Shown: positions 1 to 5,124 of the stretch, one piece after another | Position numbering within the stretch: position 1 is the stretch's first letter | Layout: the number at the start of each line of letters is the position of its first letter | DNA from: Tagaea sp. | GTDB taxonomy: Bacteria; Pseudomonadota; Alphaproteobacteria; CACIAM-22H2 | Assembly: GCA_023653245.1 (NCBI GenBank) | Contig: JAMNXK010000101.1 | Coordinates: 1-7,129 of the forward strand | Reading direction: 5' to 3' | DNA length: 7,129 nt | The notes under the pieces: model-generated | What the model was told of the DNA's origin: nothing | The model's database searches: none | The model's input: only the letters and a program-made list of their open reading frames with translations | Position numbers and translations under genes: made by a program

Positions 1-949
1 GCGGCGTGGAGGTGCCGTGCGCGTTGAGGTAGTCGATCGCCGTCTTGTCGAGCTTGGCGTTGCGCAAGGCGGCCGTCATGGCGCGGAACCCGCCATTGCC
101 ATCCGCCGGCGGGGCGGTGATGTGATAGGCGTCGCCCGACAGGCCGTAGCCGGTCAGCTCGGCGTAGATTTTGGCACCGCGCTTCTTGGCGTGCTCGTAT
201 TCCTCGAGCACCACCACGCCGGCCCCCTCGCCCATCACGAAGCCGTCGCGATCCTTGTCCCAAGGGCGCGACGCCCGGTCGGGCGTGTCGTTGAAATTCG
301 TCGACAGCGCGCGCGCGGCGGCGAAACCGCCGATGCCCAGGCGGCAGATCGCCGCTTCGGCGCCGCCCGCCACCATCACGTCCGCGTCGCCGAACATGAT
401 CAGCCGGCCGGCGTCGCCGATGGCATGCGCGCCCGTGGCGCAAGCCGTCACGGCCGAATGGTTCGGGCCCTTGAAGCCGTATTTGATCGACACGTGGCCC
501 GAGGCGAGATTGATCAGCGCCGAGGGGATGAAGAACGGCGACAGGCGCCGCGGGCCTTTTTCCTTCAGCAGCAACGCGCCGTCGGCGATCGACTGCAAAC
601 CGCCGATGCCCGAGCCGATCATCACGCCGGTGCGCTCGCGGCTTTCCTCGTCGTCCGGCTTCCAGCCCGAATCCTCCACCGCCTGGGTGGCCGCGGCCAC
701 GCCGTAGACGATGAAGTCGTCCATCTTCTTCTGCTCTTTGGACGCCACCCAATCGTCGGGATTGAACTTGCCCGACGCGCCGTCGCCGCGCGGCACCATC
801 GCCGCGACCTTGCACGGCAGATCGGACACGTCGAAGGCCTGGATCCCGGCGAGGCCGGATTCCCCGGCCACGATGCGATCCCACGTGGTCTTCACGCCGC
901 TGCCTAGCGGCGTGACCATGCCCAACCCGGTGACGACGACGCGGCGCAT
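1..949 (-). CDS. fabF: 3-oxoacyl-ACP synthase II (FabF), C-terminus cut by the window edge
   Basis: FabF condenses malonyl-ACP with acyl-ACP to extend fatty acids by two carbons in the cytoplasmic type II pathway. The reading frame opens at an ATG at 947-949 with MRRVVVTGLGMVTPLG, the standard start of the family. About 316 residues are visible of a usual 415-420, so the last quarter lies outside the window. The nucleophile is Cys170 in TACATG (codon 440-442, minus strand). The first catalytic His is His311 in NAHGTSTP (codon 17-19). The second His and its neighbouring Lys would fall beyond the edge. Both visible residues sit 7-8 positions later than in E. coli FabF, consistent with a short insertion near the N-terminus. 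It follows acpP by 22 bases with no clear Shine-Dalgarno, so it is probably translated from an acpP-fabF mRNA. FabB is the alternative, but the opening residues and the fab gene order favour FabF. Confidence 0.96.
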   Translation of the reverse strand, partial: MRRVVVTGLGMVTPLGSGVKTTWDRIVAGESGLAGIQAFDVSDLPCKVAAMVPRGDGASGKFNPDDWVASKEQKKMDDFIVYGVAAATQAVEDSGWKPDDEESRERTGVMIGSGIGGLQSIADGALLLKEKGPRRLSPFFIPSALINLASGHVSIKYGFKGPNHSAVTACATGAHAIGDAGRLIMFGDADVMVAGGAEAAICRLGIGGFAAARALSTNFNDTPDRASRPWDKDRDGFVMGEGAGVVVLEEYEHAKKRGAKIYAELTGYGLSGDAYHITAPPADGNGGFRAMTAALRNAKLDKTAIDYLNAHGTSTP

Positions 950-971
950 GTCGGCGCGAGCCCGAACCGGC

Positions 972-1208
972 TTAGGCCTTCGCCTTGCCGATGAACTCGA
1001 TCGCGTCCTTGACGGTCGAGATCTTCTCGGCGGCGTCGTCGGGAATCTCGATGGAGAACTCTTCCTCGAAGGCCATCACCAGCTCGACCGTGTCGAGCGA
1101 GTCCGCCCCGAGATCGTCCACGAAGCTCGCGGCCTCGGTGACCTTGGCTTCTTCGACGCCCAGATGTTCGACGACGATCTTCTTCACGCGGTCGGCGATA
1201 TCGCTCAT
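972..1208 (-). CDS. acpP: Acyl carrier protein
   Basis: This small acidic protein of 78 residues carries acyl intermediates for FabD, FabF and FabG, and supplies acyl chains for phospholipid and lipid A synthesis. The phosphopantetheine attachment site is Ser37 in [10 protein letters not shown], followed by the acidic helix II used to dock partner enzymes ([10 protein letters not shown]). Length and sequence are typical of the family from end to end. The start at 1206-1208 is supported by a purine-rich stretch, GAGAGG then TAAGAG, 5-15 bases upstream on the minus strand. The gene lies 140 bases downstream of fabG and 22 bases upstream of fabF. The strong ribosome site and separate leader fit the high ACP level a cell needs. 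Nothing about the protein is unusual. Confidence 0.98.
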   Translation of the reverse strand: MSDIADRVKKIVVEHLGVEEAKVTEAASFVDDLGADSLDTVELVMAFEEEFSIEIPDDAAEKISTVKDAIEFIGKAKA

Positions 1209-1297
1209 TGTCTCTTACCTCTCGATGGCGACGAGGCCGCAAACGGCGGAGTCGTCTTGGAAAACCGGGGCTAGCTAACACGAAACGCCGGGCCATG

Positions 1298-1318
1298 AAA
1301 AGCGCCGGAAAACGGCGC
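1298..1318 (-). terminator. Terminator-like hairpin between fabG and acpP
   Basis: Read on the minus strand, GCGCCG (1318-1313) pairs perfectly with CGGCGC (1307-1302) across the five-base loop TTTTC, and is followed at once by TTTT (1301-1298). This is the shape of a small intrinsic terminator or attenuator 31 bases after the fabG stop. The U-tract is only four bases, so partial read-through is likely. The rest of the 140-base gap (1209-1348) holds the acpP ribosome site and no convincing promoter. Confidence 0.45.
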
Positions 1319-1348
1319 CGCCCCAAGCGCTTGCCGAAGGACTTGGCG

Positions 1349-2086
1349 TCAGATCATGGCCATCCCGCCGTTGACATGCAAGGTCTGGCCGGTCACGAAG
1401 GCGGCCTCCTCGGAAGCGAGATAGAGCGTGGCCGCGGCGATTTCCTCGGCATTGCCCATGCGGCCCAGCGGAATGGCGCCGAGCAGACGGGTTTTCTGTT
1501 CCTCGGTCAGCGCCTCGGTCATCGGCGAGACGATGAAGCCCGGCGCCACGCAGTTCACCGTGATCCCGCGCGAGGCGACTTCCTGGGCCAGCGCCTTGGA
1601 CATGCCGATCATGCCGGCCTTGGCGGCGGCGTAATTCGCCTGGCCCGGATTGCCGGTCACGCCGACGATCGACGTGATCCCGACGATGCGGCCCCAGCGG
1701 CGTTTCATCATGCCGCGCAAGGCGGCGCGCGACAGGCGGAAGCCGGCGGTCAGGTCGACATCGATGACCTTCTGCCAATCCTCGTCCTTCATGCGCATGG
1801 CCAGGCCGTCGCGCGTCAGGCCCGCGTTGTTGACCAGGATATCGACCTGGCCCAAAGCGGCTTCGGCGTCCTTGAACAATTTCTCGGTCGCGGCGGCGTC
1901 GCCCAGATCGCCCGGCGTCACGAAGGCGCGCTCGCCGATCTTGGCCTTCAGCGCTTCGAGCGCTTCCACGCGCGTACCCGACAGCGCCACTTTCGCGCCC
2001 GCTGCCGCCAGCGTCGTGGCGATGGCGGCACCCAGCCCGCCCGACGCCCCGGTCACCAGCGCGCATTTTCCCGAAAGGTCGAACAT
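1349..2086 (-). CDS. fabG: 3-oxoacyl-ACP reductase (FabG)
   Basis: FabG reduces 3-oxoacyl-ACP to 3-hydroxyacyl-ACP with NADPH in each round of elongation. The 245-residue protein is a classical short-chain dehydrogenase of normal length. The cofactor loop TGASGGLG is at residues 12-19, NNAG at 86-89, Ser139 in ITSIVG, and Tyr152/Lys156 in the YAAAK active-site motif. The C-terminal TGQTLHVNGGMAM is typical of FabG. One residue is odd: the catalytic-tetrad Asn, expected in a VNLT motif, is read as Asp111 in DVDLTAG (codon 1754-1756). The gene starts 9 bases after fabD, with a Shine-Dalgarno overlapping the fabD stop, so translation is probably coupled. Neighbouring fabD, acpP and fabF make FabG far more likely than another dehydrogenase. 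Confidence 0.95.
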   Translation of the reverse strand: MFDLSGKCALVTGASGGLGAAIATTLAAAGAKVALSGTRVEALEALKAKIGERAFVTPGDLGDAAATEKLFKDAEAALGQVDILVNNAGLTRDGLAMRMKDEDWQKVIDVDLTAGFRLSRAALRGMMKRRWGRIVGITSIVGVTGNPGQANYAAAKAGMIGMSKALAQEVASRGITVNCVAPGFIVSPMTEALTEEQKTRLLGAIPLGRMGNAEEIAAATLYLASEEAAFVTGQTLHVNGGMAMI

Positions 2087-2090
2087 CGGC

Positions 2091-2098
2091 GGCTCCTA
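2091..2098 (-). promoter_or_regulatory. fabG ribosome binding site overlapping the fabD stop
   Basis: On the minus strand the fabD stop codon TAG forms the first three bases of TAGGAG, which ends 6 bases before the fabG ATG. The overlap fixes the fabG start and suggests ribosomes finishing fabD re-initiate on fabG. Confidence 0.75.
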
Positions 2099-3049
2099 CA
2101 GACTCTTGGCGAATTCTTCGATATCGGCGGGGCCGTTCAGCGCCGTGCCGGTCAAATCGGGCTCGATGCGCTTGACCAAACCCGACAGCACCTTGCCCGC
2201 GCCGAGTTCGTAAAGCCGCGTCGCCCCTTGGGTCTTCATGTACGACACGCATTCGCGCCAGCGCACCCGGCCGGTGACCTGACGCACCAGCAGATCGCGG
2301 ATCGCCGCGGGATCGGAGACGTGGGTCGCGGTCACGTTGGCGACCAGCGGAACTTTGGGCGGCGCCATCGTGGTGTGGGCGAGCGCTTCGGCCATCGCCT
2401 CGGCGGCGGGCTGCATCAGCGCGCAATGGAACGGCGCGGACACGGGCAGCAAGATCGCGCGCTTCGCCCCCTTGGCCTTGGCGATGTCGAGCGCGCGCTC
2501 GACGGCGGCTTTCGCACCCGAAACGACGACTTGGCCGGGCGCGTTGTCGTTGGCGAAGTCGCAGACTTCGTCCTTGCCGTCGGGGCTCTTGCGCGCTTGG
2601 GCGGCGACGTCTGCGGCTTGGGCGGCGTCGAGCCCGAGCAAGGCCGCCATCGCCCCCTCGCCCACGGGCACGGCGGCTTGCATCGCGTGCCCGCGCAAGC
2701 GCAGCAGGCGGGCGGCGTCGGACAGCGAGAACGTGCCCGCGGCGGCCAGCGCCGAATACTCGCCCAGCGAATGCCCGGCGACGAAGGACACGTGCTTGCC
2801 GAATTCGAGCTTGGCGTCGCTCTCCAGCACGCGCAGCACGGCGATCGAATGGGCCATCAGCGCGGGCTGGGCGTTGGCGGTGAGCGTCAGCTCCTCGCCC
2901 GGGCCTTCGAACATCAGCTTGGACAGCTTTTGCTTGAGCGCCTCGTCCACTTCCTCGAACACGGCGCGCGCCGCCGGAAATGCCTCGGCCAGATCCTTGC
3001 CCATGCCGGGCGCTTGCGAACCTTGGCCGGGAAACGTGAACGCGCGCAT
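2096..3049 (-). CDS. fabD: Malonyl-CoA:ACP transacylase (FabD)
   Basis: FabD transfers malonyl from CoA to AcpP, supplying the extender unit for fatty-acid synthesis. The 317-residue length is normal. Family motifs appear in order: FPGQGSQ at residues 6-12, Gln61 in NAQPAL, the nucleophile Ser94 in GHSLGEYSAL, Arg119 in RLRG, and catalytic His208 in SAPFHCALM. The start MRAFTFPGQGSQ leaves only the usual few residues before the first motif, so the ATG at 3047-3049 is well supported. No Shine-Dalgarno is visible; the bases just upstream are pyrimidine-rich. It is the first gene of the fab cluster and diverges from the copper-chaperone gene across about 125 bases. Confidence 0.96.
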   Translation of the reverse strand: MRAFTFPGQGSQAPGMGKDLAEAFPAARAVFEEVDEALKQKLSKLMFEGPGEELTLTANAQPALMAHSIAVLRVLESDAKLEFGKHVSFVAGHSLGEYSALAAAGTFSLSDAARLLRLRGHAMQAAVPVGEGAMAALLGLDAAQAADVAAQARKSPDGKDEVCDFANDNAPGQVVVSGAKAAVERALDIAKAKGAKRAILLPVSAPFHCALMQPAAEAMAEALAHTTMAPPKVPLVANVTATHVSDPAAIRDLLVRQVTGRVRWRECVSYMKTQGATRLYELGAGKVLSGLVKRIEPDLTGTALNGPADIEEFAKSL

Positions 3050-3097
3050 GCGGGAGATGACCGTCGATTTGGAGGGAATGTCGGGGGGACGGCCGCC

Positions 3098-3126
3098 TGC
3101 CTACAAAGCGTGTTCCCCTGTGTCAA
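3098..3126 (-). promoter_or_regulatory. Candidate sigma-70 promoter for fabD
   Basis: On the minus strand a perfect TTGACA (3126-3121) is followed after exactly 17 bases by TAGGCA (3103-3098). The -35 is consensus and the -10 is poor (TA only), as is common in GC-rich alphaproteobacteria where the -35 carries much of the strength. It would give a leader of about 40 bases for fabD. Confidence 0.5.
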
Positions 3127-3127
3127 G

Positions 3128-3156
3128 TTGCCACCCCATCTGGCGTGCGCAATAAA
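3128..3156 (+). promoter_or_regulatory. Candidate sigma-70 promoter for the copper-chaperone gene
   Basis: TTGCCA (3128-3133, five of six consensus bases) and AATAAA (3151-3156, four of six) are separated by exactly 17 bases. Transcription would start near 3163, about 12 bases before the ATG at 3175. Its -35 is one base away from the -35 of the divergent fabD promoter. A 6-bp dyad, GCGCAA/TTGCGC (3147-3163), spans the -10. Confidence 0.5.
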
Positions 3157-3174
3157 GTTGCGCTAAGCAGGGCC

Positions 3175-3618
3175 ATGATCCGCTTTGTCCTGGCCCTCGT
3201 GGCCGCGATTTTCACCCTTCCCGCTTTCGCCGCCGATATCCGCGTGGACGAAGCCTGGGCGCGCGCCAGCCTGGGCCAAGCCCGCAACGGGGCGGCCTAT
3301 ATGGTCGTCCACGCGACCGGCGCCCAGCCCGACCGCCTCGTGGCGGCGTCCTCGCCCGTGGCGGGCAAGGTCGAGCTCCACCACCACATCATGGTCGGCA
3401 ATGTCGCCCAGATGCGCCCGGTGGACGCGATCGAGGTGGTGCCGGGCTCGCCCTCGGTCCTGCAGCCCGGCGGCTTGCACGTGATGCTCCTGGACCTGCG
3501 AGCACCCCTCCAGGCCGGGCAGAGCTTCCCGCTCACCTTGCGCTTCGAACGCGCGGGCGAGGTGCAGATCCAGGTCGAAATCCGGCCGGCGCGCGGCGGC
3601 TCTCCGCATAGGCATTGA
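3175..3618 (+). CDS. Periplasmic copper chaperone, PCu(A)C family
   Basis: Proteins of this family bind Cu(I) in the periplasm and help deliver it to cytochrome c oxidase, usually alongside Sco proteins. The 147-residue product begins with a clean signal peptide: MIRF, a hydrophobic stretch at residues 4-16, then AFA with predicted cleavage after Ala19. The mature domain holds the full copper motif H-x10-M-x21-H-x-M as His69, Met80, His102 and Met104, with the family context MRPV and QPGGLHVMLL. Residues 69-71 form a short His run, and the tail ends PHRH, both possible extra metal ligands. An in-frame GTG at 3145 would add ten residues ahead of the signal peptide and lies before the predicted transcription start, so I prefer 3175. 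No Sco or oxidase gene is beside it in the window. Confidence 0.88.
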   Translation: MIRFVLALVAAIFTLPAFAADIRVDEAWARASLGQARNGAAYMVVHATGAQPDRLVAASSPVAGKVELHHHIMVGNVAQMRPVDAIEVVPGSPSVLQPGGLHVMLLDLRAPLQAGQSFPLTLRFERAGEVQIQVEIRPARGGSPHRH

Positions 3619-3637
3619 GGCGCGTATCGGCTATAGT
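3609..3637 (+). promoter_or_regulatory. Candidate promoter placing the DUF29 transcript start at its ATG
   Basis: TAGGCA (3609-3614, four of six) and TATAGT (3632-3637, five of six) lie 17 bases apart. The expected start point, 6-7 bases after the -10, falls on or next to the ATG at 3644, implying a leaderless mRNA. No Shine-Dalgarno precedes that ATG, which agrees. Confidence 0.4.
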
Positions 3638-3643
3638 TCCGCT

Positions 3644-4123
3644 ATGGGTCTCGACGGCCGGAAAAGCGCTTACGACGCGGATTTCTTCACCTGGACGCAA
3701 GACCAGGCGAAGGCCCTGCGCGCGCTCGATCCCGCCCGGGTCGGCAACGAAGTCGATCTCGCCCATGTCGCCGAGGAGATCGAGGATTTGGGCAAGCGCG
3801 AAGTCCGCGAGGTCGAAAGCCAATTGATCCGGCTGTTCGAGCATCTGATGAAGCTTGCCTACATGCCGAATTCGGAGGCCCGAAATCATTGGCTGGGCGA
3901 GGCCGACGGCTTCCAAGCCCAAGCCGCCATCGCCTTCAAGCCGAGCATGGGGCAAGCCGTCGATCTGGAGCGGGCTTGGAAGTTCGGCCGTCGCAATGCG
4001 TTGGGGTTCCTCAAGGACCGAGGCATCGCGGCCGACCCTTCCAAGACCTGCCCCTTCGACCTCGAAACCGTGATCTCGGACGAGTTCGAGCCGGAAACGG
4101 CGCTGAAGGTTTTGGCGCAGTAG
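3644..4123 (+). CDS. DUF29 family protein of unknown function
   Basis: The 159-residue cytoplasmic protein matches the DUF29 family from end to end by eye. It has the N-terminal YDADFFTWTQDQAKALR (residues 10-26), the central LAHVAEEIEDLGKREVREVES (39-59) leading into a helix with FEHLMKLAY (65-73), and the C-terminal CPFDLETVISDEFEPE. I see no signal peptide or membrane segment; the composition suggests a mostly helical fold. The function of DUF29 is not established, and I do not assign one. The gene starts 25 bases after the copper-chaperone stop, but it has its own promoter-like sequence and lacks a Shine-Dalgarno. The family is often patchily distributed, so this may be an accessory insertion into the otherwise conserved fabD/rpsF interval. 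Confidence 0.82.
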   Translation: MGLDGRKSAYDADFFTWTQDQAKALRALDPARVGNEVDLAHVAEEIEDLGKREVREVESQLIRLFEHLMKLAYMPNSEARNHWLGEADGFQAQAAIAFKPSMGQAVDLERAWKFGRRNALGFLKDRGIAADPSKTCPFDLETVISDEFEPETALKVLAQ

Positions 4124-4138
4124 ACACGCCACCACCCC

Positions 4139-4167
4139 TTGCCTCCTGGGGGAAAACCCCCTATAAG
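4139..4167 (+). promoter_or_regulatory. Promoter of the rpsF operon
   Basis: TTGCCT (4139-4144, four of six) and TATAAG (4162-4167, five of six) are separated by exactly 17 bases, giving the best sigma-70-like promoter in the window. Transcription should begin near 4174, leaving a 5' leader of about 140 nt. The spacer contains a perfect dyad of five G, four A and five C bases (4148-4161). Confidence 0.6.
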
Positions 4168-4173
4168 CCCGGC

Positions 4174-4317
4174 CTTCAACGGCGGTGGGGGCCATATCCC
4201 CGCCGTCCTCCTTGCCCCCTCCGGCGGACCTAAAGGCGGTTCGAGGCCGGGGCTGAGGGCCGGGCCGCTCCCCAACGGGACGGCTTTGGCCCGCGAACCA
4301 TGAGGGAGTCGCCGACG
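4174..4317 (+). promoter_or_regulatory. Structured rpsF leader with candidate S6:S18 autoregulatory motif
   Basis: Three hairpins fill this leader. The first pairs ACGGCGG (4179-4185) with CCGCCGT (4200-4206). The second is an outer stem GCCCC/GGGGC (4214-4218 with 4249-4253), or alternatively CCU/AGG (4218-4220 with 4244-4246), then an unpaired 5' CCGG (4221-4224), then CGGACC/GGUUCG (4225-4230 with 4238-4243) around the loop UAAAGGC. The third pairs CGGGCC with GGCCCG (4261-4266, 4288-4293) just ahead of the ribosome site. Known S6:S18 leaders upstream of rpsF in many bacteria use a hairpin with an unpaired CCG that imitates the 16S rRNA site bound by S6 and S18. The second hairpin and its CCGGCGG...AAGGCGG wording resemble that site. 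The structure is by-eye pairing; autoregulation is inferred. Confidence 0.5.
4302..4308 (+). promoter_or_regulatory. rpsF ribosome binding site that decides the start
   Basis: GAGGGAG lies 9 bases before the ATG at 4318. It overlaps the in-frame ATG at 4300, so that upstream codon cannot use it. This makes 4318 the start, giving the usual S6 beginning [13 protein letters not shown]. Confidence 0.75.
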
Positions 4318-4776
4318 ATGGCGTTCTACGAGAACGTGGTCATCGCGCGTCAGGACTTGGCGCAAGCCCAAGTCGATGCGCTGGCCGATCAAATGACCGA
4401 GACGCTCAAGGGATTGGGCGGCGAGGTGAAGAAGCGCGAGTATTGGGGCCTGCGCTCGCTCACCTATCGCATGAAGAAGAACCGCAAGGGCCACTACGTC
4501 TATCTCGGGCTGGAATGCTCGGGTGCCGCACTGGCCGAAATCGAGCGCCAGCTGCGCATCAACGAAGACGTGCTGCGCTTCTTGTCCGTGCGCGTCGAAG
4601 GGATCGACGACGCCCCGACGGCGATGATGCAGAAGCGCGAGGATCGCGGCGACCGCGACGATCGCGGCTTCGGCGGCGGCTTCGGCGGCCCGCGCGGCGA
4701 TCGCGGCGACCGTCCGCGCCGGCGCGATTTCGACGGCGGCGACGCGCCCGCCGCCCCCCTCACGGGAGTGAACTGA
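4318..4776 (+). CDS. rpsF: 30S ribosomal protein S6
   Basis: S6 binds 16S rRNA in the platform of the small subunit as a heterodimer with S18, encoded next door. The 152-residue product has the conserved fold in about residues 1-98: the opening [10 protein letters not shown], the helix [11 protein letters not shown], the strand [22 protein letters not shown] and the terminal [14 protein letters not shown]. Residues 105-152 form a disordered extension rich in Arg, Gly and Asp, with three RGD triplets and a Phe-Gly-Gly patch, ending [10 protein letters not shown]. Extensions after the S6 core are common but variable; this one is strongly RG/DR-biased. It is the first gene of the operon, one base ahead of rpsR, and is likely controlled by the leader described at 4174-4317. 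Confidence 0.97.
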   Translation: MAFYENVVIARQDLAQAQVDALADQMTETLKGLGGEVKKREYWGLRSLTYRMKKNRKGHYVYLGLECSGAALAEIERQLRINEDVLRFLSVRVEGIDDAPTAMMQKREDRGDRDDRGFGGGFGGPRGDRGDRPRRRDFDGGDAPAAPLTGVN

Positions 4777-4777
4777 C

Positions 4778-5065
4778 ATGACCGGACCCAGCAACGAATC
4801 CGCGGGCGGCGAAAAGAGCGGCGGTGGCGGCTCCTTCGGCGGCCGTCGTCCGTTTTTCCGCCGCCGCAAATCCTGCCCGTTCTCCGGCCCCAACGCGCCG
4901 AAGATCGACTACAAGGACGTGCGGCTTCTGCAGCGCTACGTGTCCGAGCGCGGCAAGATCGTCCCGGCGCGCATCACGGCCGTGTCGGCCCCCAAGCAGC
5001 GCGAACTCGCCAAGGCGATCAAGCGCGCGCGCTTCCTGGGCCTGCTGCCGTATCTGCTGAGCTAG
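4778..5065 (+). CDS. rpsR: 30S ribosomal protein S18
   Basis: S18 pairs with S6 on the 30S platform. The 95-residue protein has the strongly conserved core [20 protein letters not shown], then [19 protein letters not shown] and the ending [21 protein letters not shown]. It is some 15-20 residues longer than the common 75-80 because of a Gly/Ser-rich N-terminal leader (residues 1-22). The ATG is one base after the rpsF stop, and its Shine-Dalgarno GGGAG (4764-4768) lies within the rpsF coding end, which indicates translational coupling and equal output of the two partners. A strong hairpin follows 16 bases after the stop. Confidence 0.97.
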   Translation: MTGPSNESAGGEKSGGGGSFGGRRPFFRRRKSCPFSGPNAPKIDYKDVRLLQRYVSERGKIVPARITAVSAPKQRELAKAIKRARFLGLLPYLLS

Positions 5066-5081
5066 GAACGGAACCGAGGAC

Positions 5082-5108
5082 GGGACGGCGCCGCCAAAGC
5101 GCCGTCCC
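5082..5108 (+). other. Perfect 10-bp hairpin between rpsR and the DUF2232 gene
   Basis: GGGACGGCGC (5082-5091) pairs without mismatch with GCGCCGTCCC (5099-5108) across a seven-base loop. The bases after it (CTTCCCC) are not a U-tract, so it is a poor intrinsic terminator. It may protect the upstream rpsF-rpsR mRNA from 3' decay, act as a processing site, or damp expression of the downstream gene. Confidence 0.6.
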
Positions 5109-5124
5109 CTTCCCCGCCGGCATC

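Noticed and set aside
1273..1301. TTTTCA-17-TTAGCT as an acpP promoter on the minus strand
   Set aside because: Spacing is right but the -10 matches only two of six bases and the -35 lies in the terminator-like T-tract; too weak to annotate.
1208..3166. A 652-codon plus-strand open frame opposite fabG and fabD
   Set aside because: Its translation is Arg/Gly/His-rich with no recognisable domain, and it lies antisense to two genes with intact catalytic motifs. Long antisense frames are expected in GC-rich coding DNA.
3145..3174. GTG start giving the copper chaperone ten extra residues
   Set aside because: It would place polar residues before a well-formed signal peptide, and it lies upstream of the predicted transcription start; the ATG at 3175 fits better.
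4148..4167. G5-A4-C5 hairpin as a terminator for the DUF29 gene
   Set aside because: It is followed by TATAAG rather than a T-run on either strand, and it fits exactly as the 17-base spacer of a promoter.
4300..4317. Upstream ATG start for S6 (MRESPT extension)
   Set aside because: The Shine-Dalgarno GAGGGAG overlaps this codon and is properly spaced for the ATG at 4318, which also gives the standard S6 N-terminus.
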